7,427 bases of DNA from positions 1 to 7,427 of the forward strand of contig DBTU01000014.1 of the NCBI GenBank assembly GCA_002307215.1, in the 5' to 3' direction. Of the stretch, positions 1-6,150 are shown one piece after another. Each line of letters opens with the position of its first letter. Position 1 is the first letter of the stretch. A model generated the notes under the pieces. It did no database searches and was not told where the DNA came from. It worked only from the letters and a program-made list of their open reading frames with translations. The position numbers and the translations under genes were made by a program. This DNA is from Lachnoclostridium sp. UBA1308 (lineage in GTDB: Bacteria > Bacillota > Clostridia > Lachnospirales > Lachnospiraceae).

Positions 1-85
1 CGAAAGCGGCTCCTATATGGAAACATTTCTTTCCCAGTCTTTCACTATCCTTGTAGGCTGAACTGTAACCAAGTTTGTATTTCAT
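1..85 (-). CDS. Partial unrecognised protein, N-terminal 28 codons
   Basis: A leftward reading frame starts with ATG at 85 and runs off the left edge with no stop; the protein begins MKYKLGYSSAYKDSERLG. It is charged and polar, with no signal peptide or membrane segment in the visible part, and I do not recognise a family. An in-frame TAA lies just upstream (103-101), so 85 is the first possible ATG. No good Shine-Dalgarno precedes it, which is a weakness. In its favour is a good leftward promoter (160-188) that would give a leader of about 70 bases. The opposite strand is also open here in more than one frame, so the strand is not certain. Sequence to the left of the window would settle it. 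Confidence 0.4.
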   Translation of the reverse strand, partial: MKYKLGYSSAYKDSERLGKKCFHIGAAF

Positions 86-159
86 ATCTATAAAAAAAGT
101 TTATTTAATTCTATACGTCTTCTTTCCAAAATGCGTAAATGAATCTATATATTGTATTG

Positions 160-188
160 CTTATATACACTAATTCTTATGGTTTCAA
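160..188 (-). promoter_or_regulatory. Sigma-A-like promoter, leftward
   Basis: On the minus strand TTGAAA (188-183) and TATAAG (165-160) are separated by exactly 17 bases, each matching five of six consensus positions. The predicted start near 153 lies about 70 bases ahead of the ATG at 85, so it would drive the partial gene at the left edge. Its -35 box overlaps the -35 box of a rightward promoter. Called by consensus and spacing only. Confidence 0.5.
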
Positions 189-212
189 ATTATTGATATA
201 TACAGGTATAAT
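184..212 (+). promoter_or_regulatory. Sigma-A-like promoter, rightward
   Basis: A perfect TATAAT -10 (207-212) follows TTCAAA (184-189, four of six matches) at 17 bases. It would start RNA near 219. The first thing downstream is not a gene but about 100 bases of potential RNA structure and an intrinsic terminator, so it probably makes a short transcript. The -35 regions of this promoter and the leftward one share the same bases, so the two may compete for polymerase. Confidence 0.45.
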
Positions 213-218
213 AAACCT

Positions 219-357
219 ATTCAAAAGCAAATTCATCACAGATAAAGGCGTGACAAAGCAATTTAACCATATCGATAAAGGTTAATTAATTTAGTGGGGT
301 AATAAATTCATATAAAGCAAGGAGAGACATCTACCGGATATCTCTCCATTTTTTATT
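219..357 (+). ncRNA. Candidate short structured RNA, unassigned
   Basis: The interval lies between a predicted promoter (-10 at 207-212) and an intrinsic terminator ending near 357, giving an RNA of about 140 nt. It contains no ATG. Three successive hairpins can be drawn: TCAC/GTGA (236-239 with 250-253), TTAACC/GGTTAA (263-268 with 280-285) and AATTTA/TAAATT (288-293 with 303-308), the last with a G-rich loop GTGGGGTAA. The pieces GATAAAGGC, ACAAAGC and TAGTGGGGT faintly recall c-di-GMP-I (GEMM) riboswitches, but the conserved P1b stem-loop is missing, so I do not make that assignment. It could be a small RNA or an attenuated leader; alternatively it is non-functional AT-rich DNA in which short stems arise by chance. 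Confidence 0.3.
321..357 (+). terminator. Rho-independent terminator, rightward
   Basis: GGAGAGA (321-327) pairs with TCTCTCC (341-347). After one C-A mismatch two more base pairs extend the stem (329-330 with 338-339), leaving the seven-base loop CTACCGG. A T-rich tail, ATTTTTTATT, follows immediately (348-357). There is no matching T-tract on the other strand, so it acts rightward. No protein gene precedes it on the plus strand within the window, so it ends either a short RNA from the 207-212 promoter or an attenuated leader of the GH27 gene. Confidence 0.75.
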
Positions 358-365
358 CCATCATG

Positions 366-475
366 CAATGTATGGTTGAAATAATACAGACTTGCAAACA
401 ATAAATATCCATATAAAAACAACACCAGACTATATATATCCTTGTCAATGTATGGTTTAATTTAGGTATAATACA
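366..475 (+). repeat. Imperfect direct repeat of a promoter segment upstream of GH27
   Basis: CAATGTATGGTT occurs at 366-377 and again at 446-457, 80 bases apart. Each copy is followed by ATAATACA (381-388 and 468-475), but with 3 bases between the two blocks in the first copy and 10 in the second. Only the second copy yields a full TATAAT -10 element (467-472). It may be a decayed duplication of the promoter region, or paired operator sites for a regulator such as the AraC protein in this window. The blocks are short and AT-rich, so function is unproven. Confidence 0.45.
442..472 (+). promoter_or_regulatory. Probable promoter of the GH27 gene
   Basis: TATAAT at 467-472 is a perfect -10 element. 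TTGTCA (442-447) is a fair -35 element but stands 19 bases away, longer than the ideal 17, as is common at activator-dependent promoters. Predicted RNA start is near 479. A second TATAAT sits at 490-495 without a recognisable -35; if used, RNA would begin near 502, leaving only the ATG at 551 as the start codon. The repeated GTATGGTT block overlaps this promoter and is a possible regulator site. Confidence 0.45.
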
Positions 476-540
476 ACATTTGTACCATCTATAATCAACA
501 TGGCCCAATACAAATCAAGGCATATAACTTATGCCGGAAC

Positions 541-544
541 GGAG
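541..544 (+). promoter_or_regulatory. Ribosome binding site deciding the GH27 start
   Basis: GGAG at 541-544 stands six bases ahead of the ATG at 551. The longer ATG at 500 has no Shine-Dalgarno and lies almost on the predicted RNA starts, so 551 is preferred. Confidence 0.65.
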
Positions 545-550
545 AAAAGA

Positions 551-1714
551 ATGGCAAATAAGCAAATGGGTACAACACCCGCACTGGGGTGGAATTCCTG
601 GAACACCTTTACCTGGGATATTAACGAGCGCTTGATACAGGATGTAGCTGATAAATTTGTTACGGAAGGATATAAGGATGCAGGATATGAGTACATTGTT
701 ATCGATGACTGCTGGAGCCTGAAAGAACGAGATCCGGAAGGAAGGCTTGTAGCAGATCCGGAGAAATTCCCAAGTGGAATGAAGGCACTCGCCGATTACA
801 TCCACACAAAGGGTCTTAAGTTTGGAATGTACTCTTGTGCGGGAACACACACCTGTGCCGGATATCCCGGAAGCTTTGAGCATGAATTTAAGGATGCTGA
901 AACCTTCGCCGGATGGGGCGTTGACTATCTAAAGTATGATTACTGCTTTAAGCCACGTCATATTTCGGGAGAATTACTTTATAAAAGAATGAGTCTGGCA
1001 CTGAAAAACTGTGGTCGTGAAATCCTCTTCTCTGCCTGTAACTGGGGCGAAGATAATGTATACCAATGGATTCGTGAATCTGGCGCGCATATGTACCGTT
1101 CCACAGGTGATATCCAAGATAATTGGGATTCGATTAAGAAGCTAACAGTATCACAGCTTGATAAGGAATGTTATACAGGCTCTTATTGTCATAATGATAT
1201 GGACATGCTTGTGGTCGGCATGTACGGCGGAAGCAATAGTGACTTTATCGGCAGCAAAATCGGCGGGTGCAATGATATTGAATACAAGACACATTTTTCT
1301 TTATGGAGTATCATGGGCTCTCCTCTGATGATTGGTTGTGATATCAGAAATGCTAATACAGCGACTATGGATATTCTGAAAAACCAAGATATCATCAAAA
1401 TTAATCAGGATATCGAATGCCGCGGCGCCTACCGCATTAAACCGGAGCCGCAGTGGTTTCATGGCGAAGAGGTATTCATACTGGTGAAGGTATTAACGGA
1501 TGGTAATATTGCGATCGGCTTCTTTAATCTGAGTGATTCTCAAAGAGAGCTTTCCTTACAGTTCTGGGACCTGGGACTACCTTACGCTTCCGGAGTTTCT
1601 TTATCGATGTATGACTGCTGGGAGCACAAAGAAATAGGTATTTTTAAAGAACGGTATGCTCCTGTGATTCCGGCACATGATTGTATGATAGTACGTGCTA
1701 AGTTGGTGAAATAG
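551..1714 (+). CDS. Alpha-galactosidase, glycoside hydrolase family 27
   Basis: Hydrolyses terminal alpha-D-galactose from alpha-galactosides such as melibiose, raffinose-family sugars or galactomannan fragments, with retention of configuration. With the start at 551 the protein has 387 residues, usual for a two-domain GH27 enzyme. Numbered from there: the family N-terminus TPALGWNSWNTF comes first; IDDCW (51-55) supplies galactose-binding acids; YLKYDYC holds the catalytic nucleophile Asp130; STGDIQDNW holds the acid/base Asp187 (aligned by eye with human alpha-galactosidase A D170 and D231). The last 80 or so residues fit the C-terminal beta-sandwich. There is no signal peptide, so it is probably cytoplasmic. 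Some GH27 members act on N-acetylgalactosamine or beta-arabinopyranose; the CNWG loop (163-166) resembles plant and fungal alpha-galactosidases, but specificity is inferred. An upstream in-frame ATG at 500 would add 17 residues and lacks a ribosome binding site. A small zinc-ribbon gene follows with no gap. Confidence 0.92.
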   Translation: MANKQMGTTPALGWNSWNTFTWDINERLIQDVADKFVTEGYKDAGYEYIVIDDCWSLKERDPEGRLVADPEKFPSGMKALADYIHTKGLKFGMYSCAGTHTCAGYPGSFEHEFKDAETFAGWGVDYLKYDYCFKPRHISGELLYKRMSLALKNCGREILFSACNWGEDNVYQWIRESGAHMYRSTGDIQDNWDSIKKLTVSQLDKECYTGSYCHNDMDMLVVGMYGGSNSDFIGSKIGGCNDIEYKTHFSLWSIMGSPLMIGCDIRNANTATMDILKNQDIIKINQDIECRGAYRIKPEPQWFHGEEVFILVKVLTDGNIAIGFFNLSDSQRELSLQFWDLGLPYASGVSLSMYDCWEHKEIGIFKERYAPVIPAHDCMIVRAKLVK

Positions 1715-1918
1715 ATGGGAAATAATAAGACTTGCAGAGAATGCGAAGCCACTTTGACGGCTGATGATATAGCCATATACTTTAAACTGGTTACGAGAAC
1801 TGCGACTGATTTCCTATGCATTGACTGCCTTGGCAAACAGCTGAAATGCGGGCGTGGACCGATTGAGGAAAGAATCAAATACTTCAGAGATTCAGGTAAC
1901 TGTACCTTGTTTCGTTAA
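1715..1918 (+). CDS. Small four-cysteine zinc-ribbon-like protein, function unknown
   Basis: A 67-residue protein whose ATG directly follows the GH27 stop codon, with a weak GGTGA (1705-1709) inside the end of GH27. The two are therefore probably co-transcribed and translationally coupled. It has CREC (Cys7, Cys10) and CIDC (Cys35, Cys38), the usual arrangement of a single zinc ribbon, plus Cys45 and Cys63. The stretches DIAIYFKLVTR and SGNCTLFR look strongly conserved; from memory, similar small proteins are common in Clostridia with no known function. There is no signal peptide or membrane segment. It could bind nucleic acid or a protein partner, or serve a metal role; the sequence does not decide. 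It is real by composition and spacing rather than by known function. Confidence 0.75.
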   Translation: MGNNKTCRECEATLTADDIAIYFKLVTRTATDFLCIDCLGKQLKCGRGPIEERIKYFRDSGNCTLFR

Positions 1919-1992
1919 ATATATTTATTAGTATTTATTATTGACTTATGTAAAGTCGTAAATAAGATAATAAAAAGAAGAAGATTTATGTC

Positions 1993-2094
1993 ATGGGCAA
2001 TAAAATAAATTATGATTGGGTGATGGAATCGAAAGAACAGCTTGAGAGTGGGAATATTTCTAAACACGAATTTATTGAGGTAAACCAGTTATGA
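1993..2094 (+). CDS. Doubtful 33-residue ORF in the convergent junction
   Basis: ATG at 1993 opens a 33-residue frame beginning MGNKINYDWVMESKEQLESG, acidic and protein-like rather than AT-rich noise. The only upstream signal is a purine run AGAAGAAG ending about 10 bases before the start. One base beyond its last matching codon, a +1 shifted frame continues with YDFERKTIESPYSFDRN and enters the antisense of the AraC gene, so this may be the frameshifted remnant of a longer gene rather than a working small protein. I recognise no family. The rest of 1919-2125 shows only a weak GACTT/AAGTC hairpin (1942-1956) without a T-tract. Confidence 0.3.
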   Translation: MGNKINYDWVMESKEQLESGNISKHEFIEVNQL

Positions 2095-2100
2095 TTTTGA

Positions 2101-2128
2101 AAGAAAAACTATTGAATCTCCTTATTCA
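2101..2128 (-). terminator. Weak leftward terminator overlapping the AraC stop
   Basis: On the minus strand TGAAT (2128-2124) pairs with ATTCA (2117-2113) across the loop AAGGAG, followed four bases later by TTTTTCTT. The stem is only five mostly A-T pairs and begins at the stop codon of the AraC gene, so termination would be inefficient. It is the only leftward candidate I see before the GH27 unit. Confidence 0.25.
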
Positions 2129-2935
2129 TTCGATCGTAATATCAGGATTCTTCTCTCTATACTCTGAGGGAGTATGCATGGTTACTTTCTTAAATATCTT
2201 CGAGAAATACAGCTGATCTTTGTACCCTACCGAACAGGCAACTGATTTGACAGAAATTTGCGTGGATTTTAACAAATTACATGCGCGCCTGATTCGGTAT
2301 TGGGTAAGATAGCTTTGTATGGACATGCCCGTTTCTTCCTTGAACAGTCGAAACAAATAGGTTCGCCCAATTTTCACATATTCGGCAATCATTAGAACCG
2401 TAAGCGTGGTCTTCCAATAATTATCTTCTATATATTCCTTTGCTTCTACAACATAATCTGTCTTGGCTTCGGTATTTGATTTCGGAAAATATTCCATGTA
2501 ATACGATAGCAAAAGACGCAGTCTTGCACTTGCTCGTTCCTTCTCAAAGGTCTTTTGATTGTTCGTCTCGATAATGTGAAATAGCGGCTCAAGATCTTTT
2601 GGCGCTACCGGTACCACCGGGGTGCTATGCGAAAGATTCGTCAAGGACAACAAATTCTTTGCCTCATCCCCTCTAAAATCAATCCAAATATATTCCCAGG
2701 GATCCTGAGAATCTGGGTAATAGTATACTTCCATATGTGGAAAGATAAGAAAGCTCTCACCGGCTTCTATCGTGTACGCCCCATTCTTTGTCTCAAAATA
2801 ACCTTTACCGGAGAGGACATAATGCAGCGCATAAATATCACGTACCCCCGGGCCCCAGCTGTGCTGATCCCTAGGTTTATAGCCATTATAGATACATGTC
2901 AGATCTTCCCGGATATCGTTAACGCATGACTTCAT
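2126..2935 (-). CDS. AraC-family transcriptional regulator
   Basis: A 269-residue DNA-binding regulator with the usual two-part layout. Residues 30-95 form a cupin-like sensing domain (HYVLSGKGYFET, then EAGESFLIFPH and WEYIWIDFRG), the type that binds a sugar in AraC, MsmR and RafR-like proteins. Residues 165-262 are the double helix-turn-helix domain: first helix pair about 176-199 ending GRTYLFRLFKEETG, second about 226-250 with SVGYKDQLYFSKIFKK, then the closing TPSEYRE. Length is normal. It is the third leftward gene after GH36 and the FMN protein, 60 bases behind the latter, so it is probably co-transcribed and self-regulated. By position it should control alpha-galactoside use, most likely activating the GH36 operon and perhaps GH27. 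Its ribosome binding site is poor (GGAA five bases ahead of the ATG), fitting low expression. The effector sugar cannot be read from sequence. Confidence 0.9.
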   Translation of the reverse strand: MKSCVNDIREDLTCIYNGYKPRDQHSWGPGVRDIYALHYVLSGKGYFETKNGAYTIEAGESFLIFPHMEVYYYPDSQDPWEYIWIDFRGDEAKNLLSLTNLSHSTPVVPVAPKDLEPLFHIIETNNQKTFEKERASARLRLLLSYYMEYFPKSNTEAKTDYVVEAKEYIEDNYWKTTLTVLMIAEYVKIGRTYLFRLFKEETGMSIQSYLTQYRIRRACNLLKSTQISVKSVACSVGYKDQLYFSKIFKKVTMHTPSEYREKNPDITIE

Positions 2936-2995
2936 GGAATATTCCGTACCCTTTCTTCTGTGAATAATAACCGATCATTCTCAAGCCGCTTAGAC

Positions 2996-3901
2996 TTAAT
3001 TACTCTTATGCTGTATTACGGATGCATCAATATGGCGAATATCCGGTGAACAGGTTCTAGCCATTACTCCTGCCAATTCCTTCGTCATTTTCTCAATCTG
3101 CTTTGTTACTCCCGCTGCCCCATCAGCCTTTAACGGATCCAGAATTATTCTACCCGCAGATACTGCATCTGCGCCCAAAGCCAGTGCTTTAAATACATCC
3201 ATACCGCTCATCACTCCGCAGTCAACAAATATTGGTATGGCGTGATTAATCAGCTTAACAATCTTAGGCAGAATCATTAATGGAGGAACAGCATAGTTCA
3301 TAATTCCATGATGATGTGAAACTACAATGCCCTTTGCTCCTGCCTCCAGACATTTATATGCATCCTGTTCACTGAGCACTCCCTTGATAACAAAGGGTAA
3401 CTTGGTGGCTTTGATAAATTCTTTGATTTCTTTCAGAGACTTTGAGGTCATCTTCTCTCCTAAAACCTCATCGTACTGTCCATTTGCGCCAAAGGAATGA
3501 TCCACATCCATCCCCACCGCCAAGACATTACAGCTCTCTGCATGTTCAATTCTACGGATAATATAATCATTATCTGCATATGGCTTAATAATACTGATCG
3601 TACGTGCTCCGGTTGCTGTAATTGATTCCAGCTCCGCTTCGTGTCCCATACCTGCCCAGTTTACAGCATTTGCAGCAAGTGCTCCCCTTGCCATCTCCAC
3701 CATACCGTTATCTCGTATACTATTTAAATGCGACAGTGCCGCCATCATAACCGGAGTATCAAAGGTCTCTTTGAACAGCTCCAGCTTCGTACAAGGTATT
3801 ACAGAATCAATATGCCTCATTTCCAGTAACAGGGAATCAAAGTAATCTCTGGTTATTTCGTTCGAATCCCATGCATTTTTTATATTCTCTTTATTCTCCA
3901 T
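2996..3901 (-). CDS. FMN-dependent alpha-hydroxy-acid oxidase family protein, divergent active site
   Basis: A 301-residue TIM-barrel flavoprotein of the glycolate/lactate oxidase family (COG1304), shorter than the usual 350 or more. Numbered from the chosen start: VIKG carries the flavin-contacting Lys173; VSHHHG (194-199) aligns with VSNHGG and keeps the catalytic His as His197; VDCGVMSG (226-233) and SAGR (248-251) are the phosphate-binding loops, followed by the family signature DVFKALALGADAV. The substrate-carboxylate Arg three residues after the catalytic His is Ile200, and by-eye alignment puts Lys where an active-site Tyr is expected. Ordinary 2-hydroxyacid oxidation is therefore doubtful. 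From memory, close relatives with VSHHHG exist in Clostridia, annotated only as alpha-hydroxy-acid oxidising proteins. No signal peptide. The ATG at 3949 overlaps the GH36 stop but has no ribosome binding site; the ATG at 3901 has AGGAG eight bases ahead. Its role beside alpha-galactosidase is unknown. Confidence 0.82.
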   Translation of the reverse strand: MENKENIKNAWDSNEITRDYFDSLLLEMRHIDSVIPCTKLELFKETFDTPVMMAALSHLNSIRDNGMVEMARGALAANAVNWAGMGHEAELESITATGARTISIIKPYADNDYIIRRIEHAESCNVLAVGMDVDHSFGANGQYDEVLGEKMTSKSLKEIKEFIKATKLPFVIKGVLSEQDAYKCLEAGAKGIVVSHHHGIMNYAVPPLMILPKIVKLINHAIPIFVDCGVMSGMDVFKALALGADAVSAGRIILDPLKADGAAGVTKQIEKMTKELAGVMARTCSPDIRHIDASVIQHKSN

Positions 3902-3909
3902 CGGTGTCT

Positions 3910-3914
3910 CTCCT
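3910..3914 (-). promoter_or_regulatory. Ribosome binding site deciding the FMN-protein start
   Basis: AGGAG (3914-3910) within AAAAGGAGA is eight bases ahead of the ATG at 3901. It lies inside the longer frame that begins at 3949, arguing against that start. Confidence 0.75.
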
Positions 3915-3942
3915 TTTAATGTTTCATAATCACTTTGTTCTC

Positions 3943-6132
3943 TTAGCATTCTCTGATATAAATCAAACGTCCTTTAAAATCACCCCAAGGGTTTTCTAAT
4001 AATATTCCGGAATACATCAGGGTACTGCCGCTGAAGGTGCCGTCTGTTCCTTCCACTGTATACCGCTTTGTTGGCTCCAGCCCTTTCACACGCAGCTTCC
4101 TCGATTTACAGTTTACATTATGCAATACCTGAATGCAGGTAATCAGACTCTCTGTCTTATCCTTAGAGACAATCTGCCAACAATCAAGTCTATGATTCTG
4201 GGCTGAAGATGCGAGACGATAATAATCTCCTGTTCTAATCAAATCATTATACTTATGATACATCTTAACCTGTTCCGGAATCATCGCTCTGTCCTCAGCA
4301 GGAATCTTCGTGACATCAAGTTCATAGCCAAAGGTTCCGGCAAGGGCAACATACCCTCTGGTTTTAAAAGGAGTTACACGTCCTACCGCATGATTCGGAC
4401 AGTCACTGACATGGGCTCCCATGGTTGACAATGGATAAATCATGGCTGTGCCCTCTTGAATCTCAAGCCGTTCTATTGCATCCGTATCATCGGAGCACCA
4501 GATCTGCGGGCTGTAATACAGCATTCCGGGATCAAAACGAGCTCCACCGCCGGAACAATTCTCGAGTAACAGATGCGGAAATTCCTTCGTCAGTCTGTCC
4601 TGTAATTCATAAACGCCCAGTACATAACGGTGATAGATTTCACCCTGCCTGTCTGCCGGAAGGCCTACACTTCCGATATCACTGAGCGCTCTGTTCATAT
4701 CCCACTTCACATATTCAATATTAGCACTCCTAAGAATTGCAGAAACGCTTTCATAGATATATTCGATTACATCCTTCCTTGTCAAATCCAGTACATACTG
4801 GTTACGGGATAGGCTGGCTGTCCTGCCTGGTACGGCCATAGCCCAGTCCGGATGTGCCCTATATAAATCCGAATTCAATGAGACCATCTCCGGCTCAAAC
4901 CAAATGCCGAATTTCATCCCCAGACGGTTCACTTCATCTACAAGATATTTTAACCCTCCGGGAAGCTTATCTTCATTTACCACCCAATCTCCCAGAGCGC
5001 AATTATCGTCATTACGTGTTCCAAACCACCCATCATCCATTACGAGCATTTCGATGCCAAGGGACGCTGCTTCCTTTGCAATACCTAATAACTTGTCCGT
5101 ATTAAAATCAAAGTAGGTTGCTTCCCAGTTATTGATCAAGATTGGGCGCCTTTTATTCTTGTATTCGCCACGGAGTAAATGCTTCCGGTATAAATCATGA
5201 AAGTTTCTTGTCATTCCTCCGATTCCTTCATCCGAATAAACAAGTACTGCTTCCGGTGCCTGAAAGGAAGTTCCTGCCTCCAGTTTCCATTTGAAATCAT
5301 ATGGATTTATACCAATCACTGTTCTGATATTCTCATATTGGGCCATCTCAACCGTAGCCACAAAATTACCGGAATAAATGAAGTTAAAACCGTAAACCTC
5401 ACCTTTATCCTGATCGGCATTTTTCGTTAATAGCGCTAAAAACGGATGATTTTGATGTCCGGATTCCCCTCTCATAGAGGATGCTCCTTGTATACCAAAG
5501 CCAACCGGCCTTCTCTGTATATGGCGCTCTCTTGCCCAAGCACCATTCAAGGTAATCAGATCATAATCATTATTATCCATATCGAGACAGGCAGATATTA
5601 TTTTCGTAAGATAAATTGCCTCAGATCCTTCATTTGTAACCCTAACGCTTCTGGTGATTACATCAACATCCTTAAATGCGGTATAGATAAGCGTTACATT
5701 AAGATTCAATATTTTGTCCTTGCATAATACTTCCAGCGTGATGCATTCTTCTTCTGTGCCGAAGGTAGAGGGCAGGCCCTCCAGTACCGGTTTCCCTCCA
5801 TATATATTATGGGAAACGTATCCCAACTGCATGGCAGTATGTCCGCCCAGAGTCTCGATTGCAATGGCATCATCTCTGTAATCACCGATTCCATGCGTTG
5901 AAAATTCCGTTGGAAGACTGTCAAGAAAAGCTACTTTTTCTCTGTTATGCGTTGACGGTACAAACGGATATTCTTTTATTCTAAGTAAGTATTTCAAATC
6001 ATAATCATCAATCTTCTTACCATAATAGATATGTCCAATATAATTCTCATCATCCACAATTCCAATGAGATAGCTTGTATTGTTAGTATCTAATTTAAAT
6101 ACTTTTTCCTGTTCATAGAATTTTATGTCCAT
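3943..6132 (-). CDS. Alpha-galactosidase, glycoside hydrolase family 36
   Basis: Retaining alpha-galactosidase for raffinose-family sugars and melibiose, in the bacterial subgroup of about 730 residues that usually forms tetramers. From the start at 6132 it has 729 residues. The N-terminal beta-supersandwich (about 1-320) leads into the catalytic barrel: NNWEATYFDF (334-343), VMDDGWFG (364-371, Asp366 and Asp367 contacting galactose), WFEPEMV, YVKWDMNR with nucleophile Asp478, ENCSGGGARFD, and WCSDDTD with acid/base Asp548. Those two numbers equal the ones I recall for Geobacillus AgaA/AgaB, which supports this start. The C-terminal beta domain ends in IYIREC. No signal peptide, so it is cytoplasmic. 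A TTG at 6153 could add seven residues, but it would put the strong AAGGAGG inside the coding region. First gene of a probable operon: the FMN gene starts 41 bases after its stop. Some GH36 members are raffinose synthases, but those differ in length and motifs. Confidence 0.96.
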   Translation of the reverse strand: MDIKFYEQEKVFKLDTNNTSYLIGIVDDENYIGHIYYGKKIDDYDLKYLLRIKEYPFVPSTHNREKVAFLDSLPTEFSTHGIGDYRDDAIAIETLGGHTAMQLGYVSHNIYGGKPVLEGLPSTFGTEEECITLEVLCKDKILNLNVTLIYTAFKDVDVITRSVRVTNEGSEAIYLTKIISACLDMDNNDYDLITLNGAWARERHIQRRPVGFGIQGASSMRGESGHQNHPFLALLTKNADQDKGEVYGFNFIYSGNFVATVEMAQYENIRTVIGINPYDFKWKLEAGTSFQAPEAVLVYSDEGIGGMTRNFHDLYRKHLLRGEYKNKRRPILINNWEATYFDFNTDKLLGIAKEAASLGIEMLVMDDGWFGTRNDDNCALGDWVVNEDKLPGGLKYLVDEVNRLGMKFGIWFEPEMVSLNSDLYRAHPDWAMAVPGRTASLSRNQYVLDLTRKDVIEYIYESVSAILRSANIEYVKWDMNRALSDIGSVGLPADRQGEIYHRYVLGVYELQDRLTKEFPHLLLENCSGGGARFDPGMLYYSPQIWCSDDTDAIERLEIQEGTAMIYPLSTMGAHVSDCPNHAVGRVTPFKTRGYVALAGTFGYELDVTKIPAEDRAMIPEQVKMYHKYNDLIRTGDYYRLASSAQNHRLDCWQIVSKDKTESLITCIQVLHNVNCKSRKLRVKGLEPTKRYTVEGTDGTFSGSTLMYSGILLENPWGDFKGRLIYIREC

Positions 6133-6143
6133 AACATAAGTGG

Positions 6144-6150
6144 CCTCCTT
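6144..6150 (-). promoter_or_regulatory. Strong ribosome binding site of GH36, with two candidate ATGs
   Basis: A full AAGGAGG (6150-6144) lies 11 bases ahead of the in-frame ATG at 6132, slightly far. An out-of-frame ATG at 6137 is at the ideal six bases and opens a four-codon frame, ATG TTA TGG ACA TAA (6137-6123), which spans the real start codon. Confidence 0.7.

Noticed and set aside
139..285. A 48-codon rightward ORF starting MNLYIVLLIYTNSYG across the divergent promoter region
   Set aside because: No ribosome binding site, AT-rich composition, and it overlaps two predicted promoters and the candidate RNA; its ending KGVTKQFNHIDKG looks protein-like, so it is kept only as an alternative to the RNA.
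219..310. c-di-GMP-I (GEMM) riboswitch, suggested by GATAAAGGC, ACAAAGC and TAGTGGGGT
   Set aside because: The P1b stem-loop and the conserved ACGCAAAGC are absent or altered, so the ligand pocket cannot be built from what I see.
515..883. Leftward ORF of 122 codons inside GH27
   Set aside because: Antisense shadow of the GH27 coding region; no ribosome binding site or recognisable motifs. The same holds for the leftward ORFs at 1189-1398 and 1582-1878.
2627..2929. Rightward 100-codon ORF antisense to the AraC gene
   Set aside because: Shadow frame of a clear AraC protein with no family features of its own.
4425..5727. Several rightward ORFs of 60-93 codons inside GH36
   Set aside because: All are antisense to an intact, well-conserved enzyme gene and have Pro/His/Ser/Arg-rich shadow composition.
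5706..5924. Leftward 72-codon ORF in another frame within GH36
   Set aside because: Overlaps conserved GH36 sequence in a different frame; no start signal.
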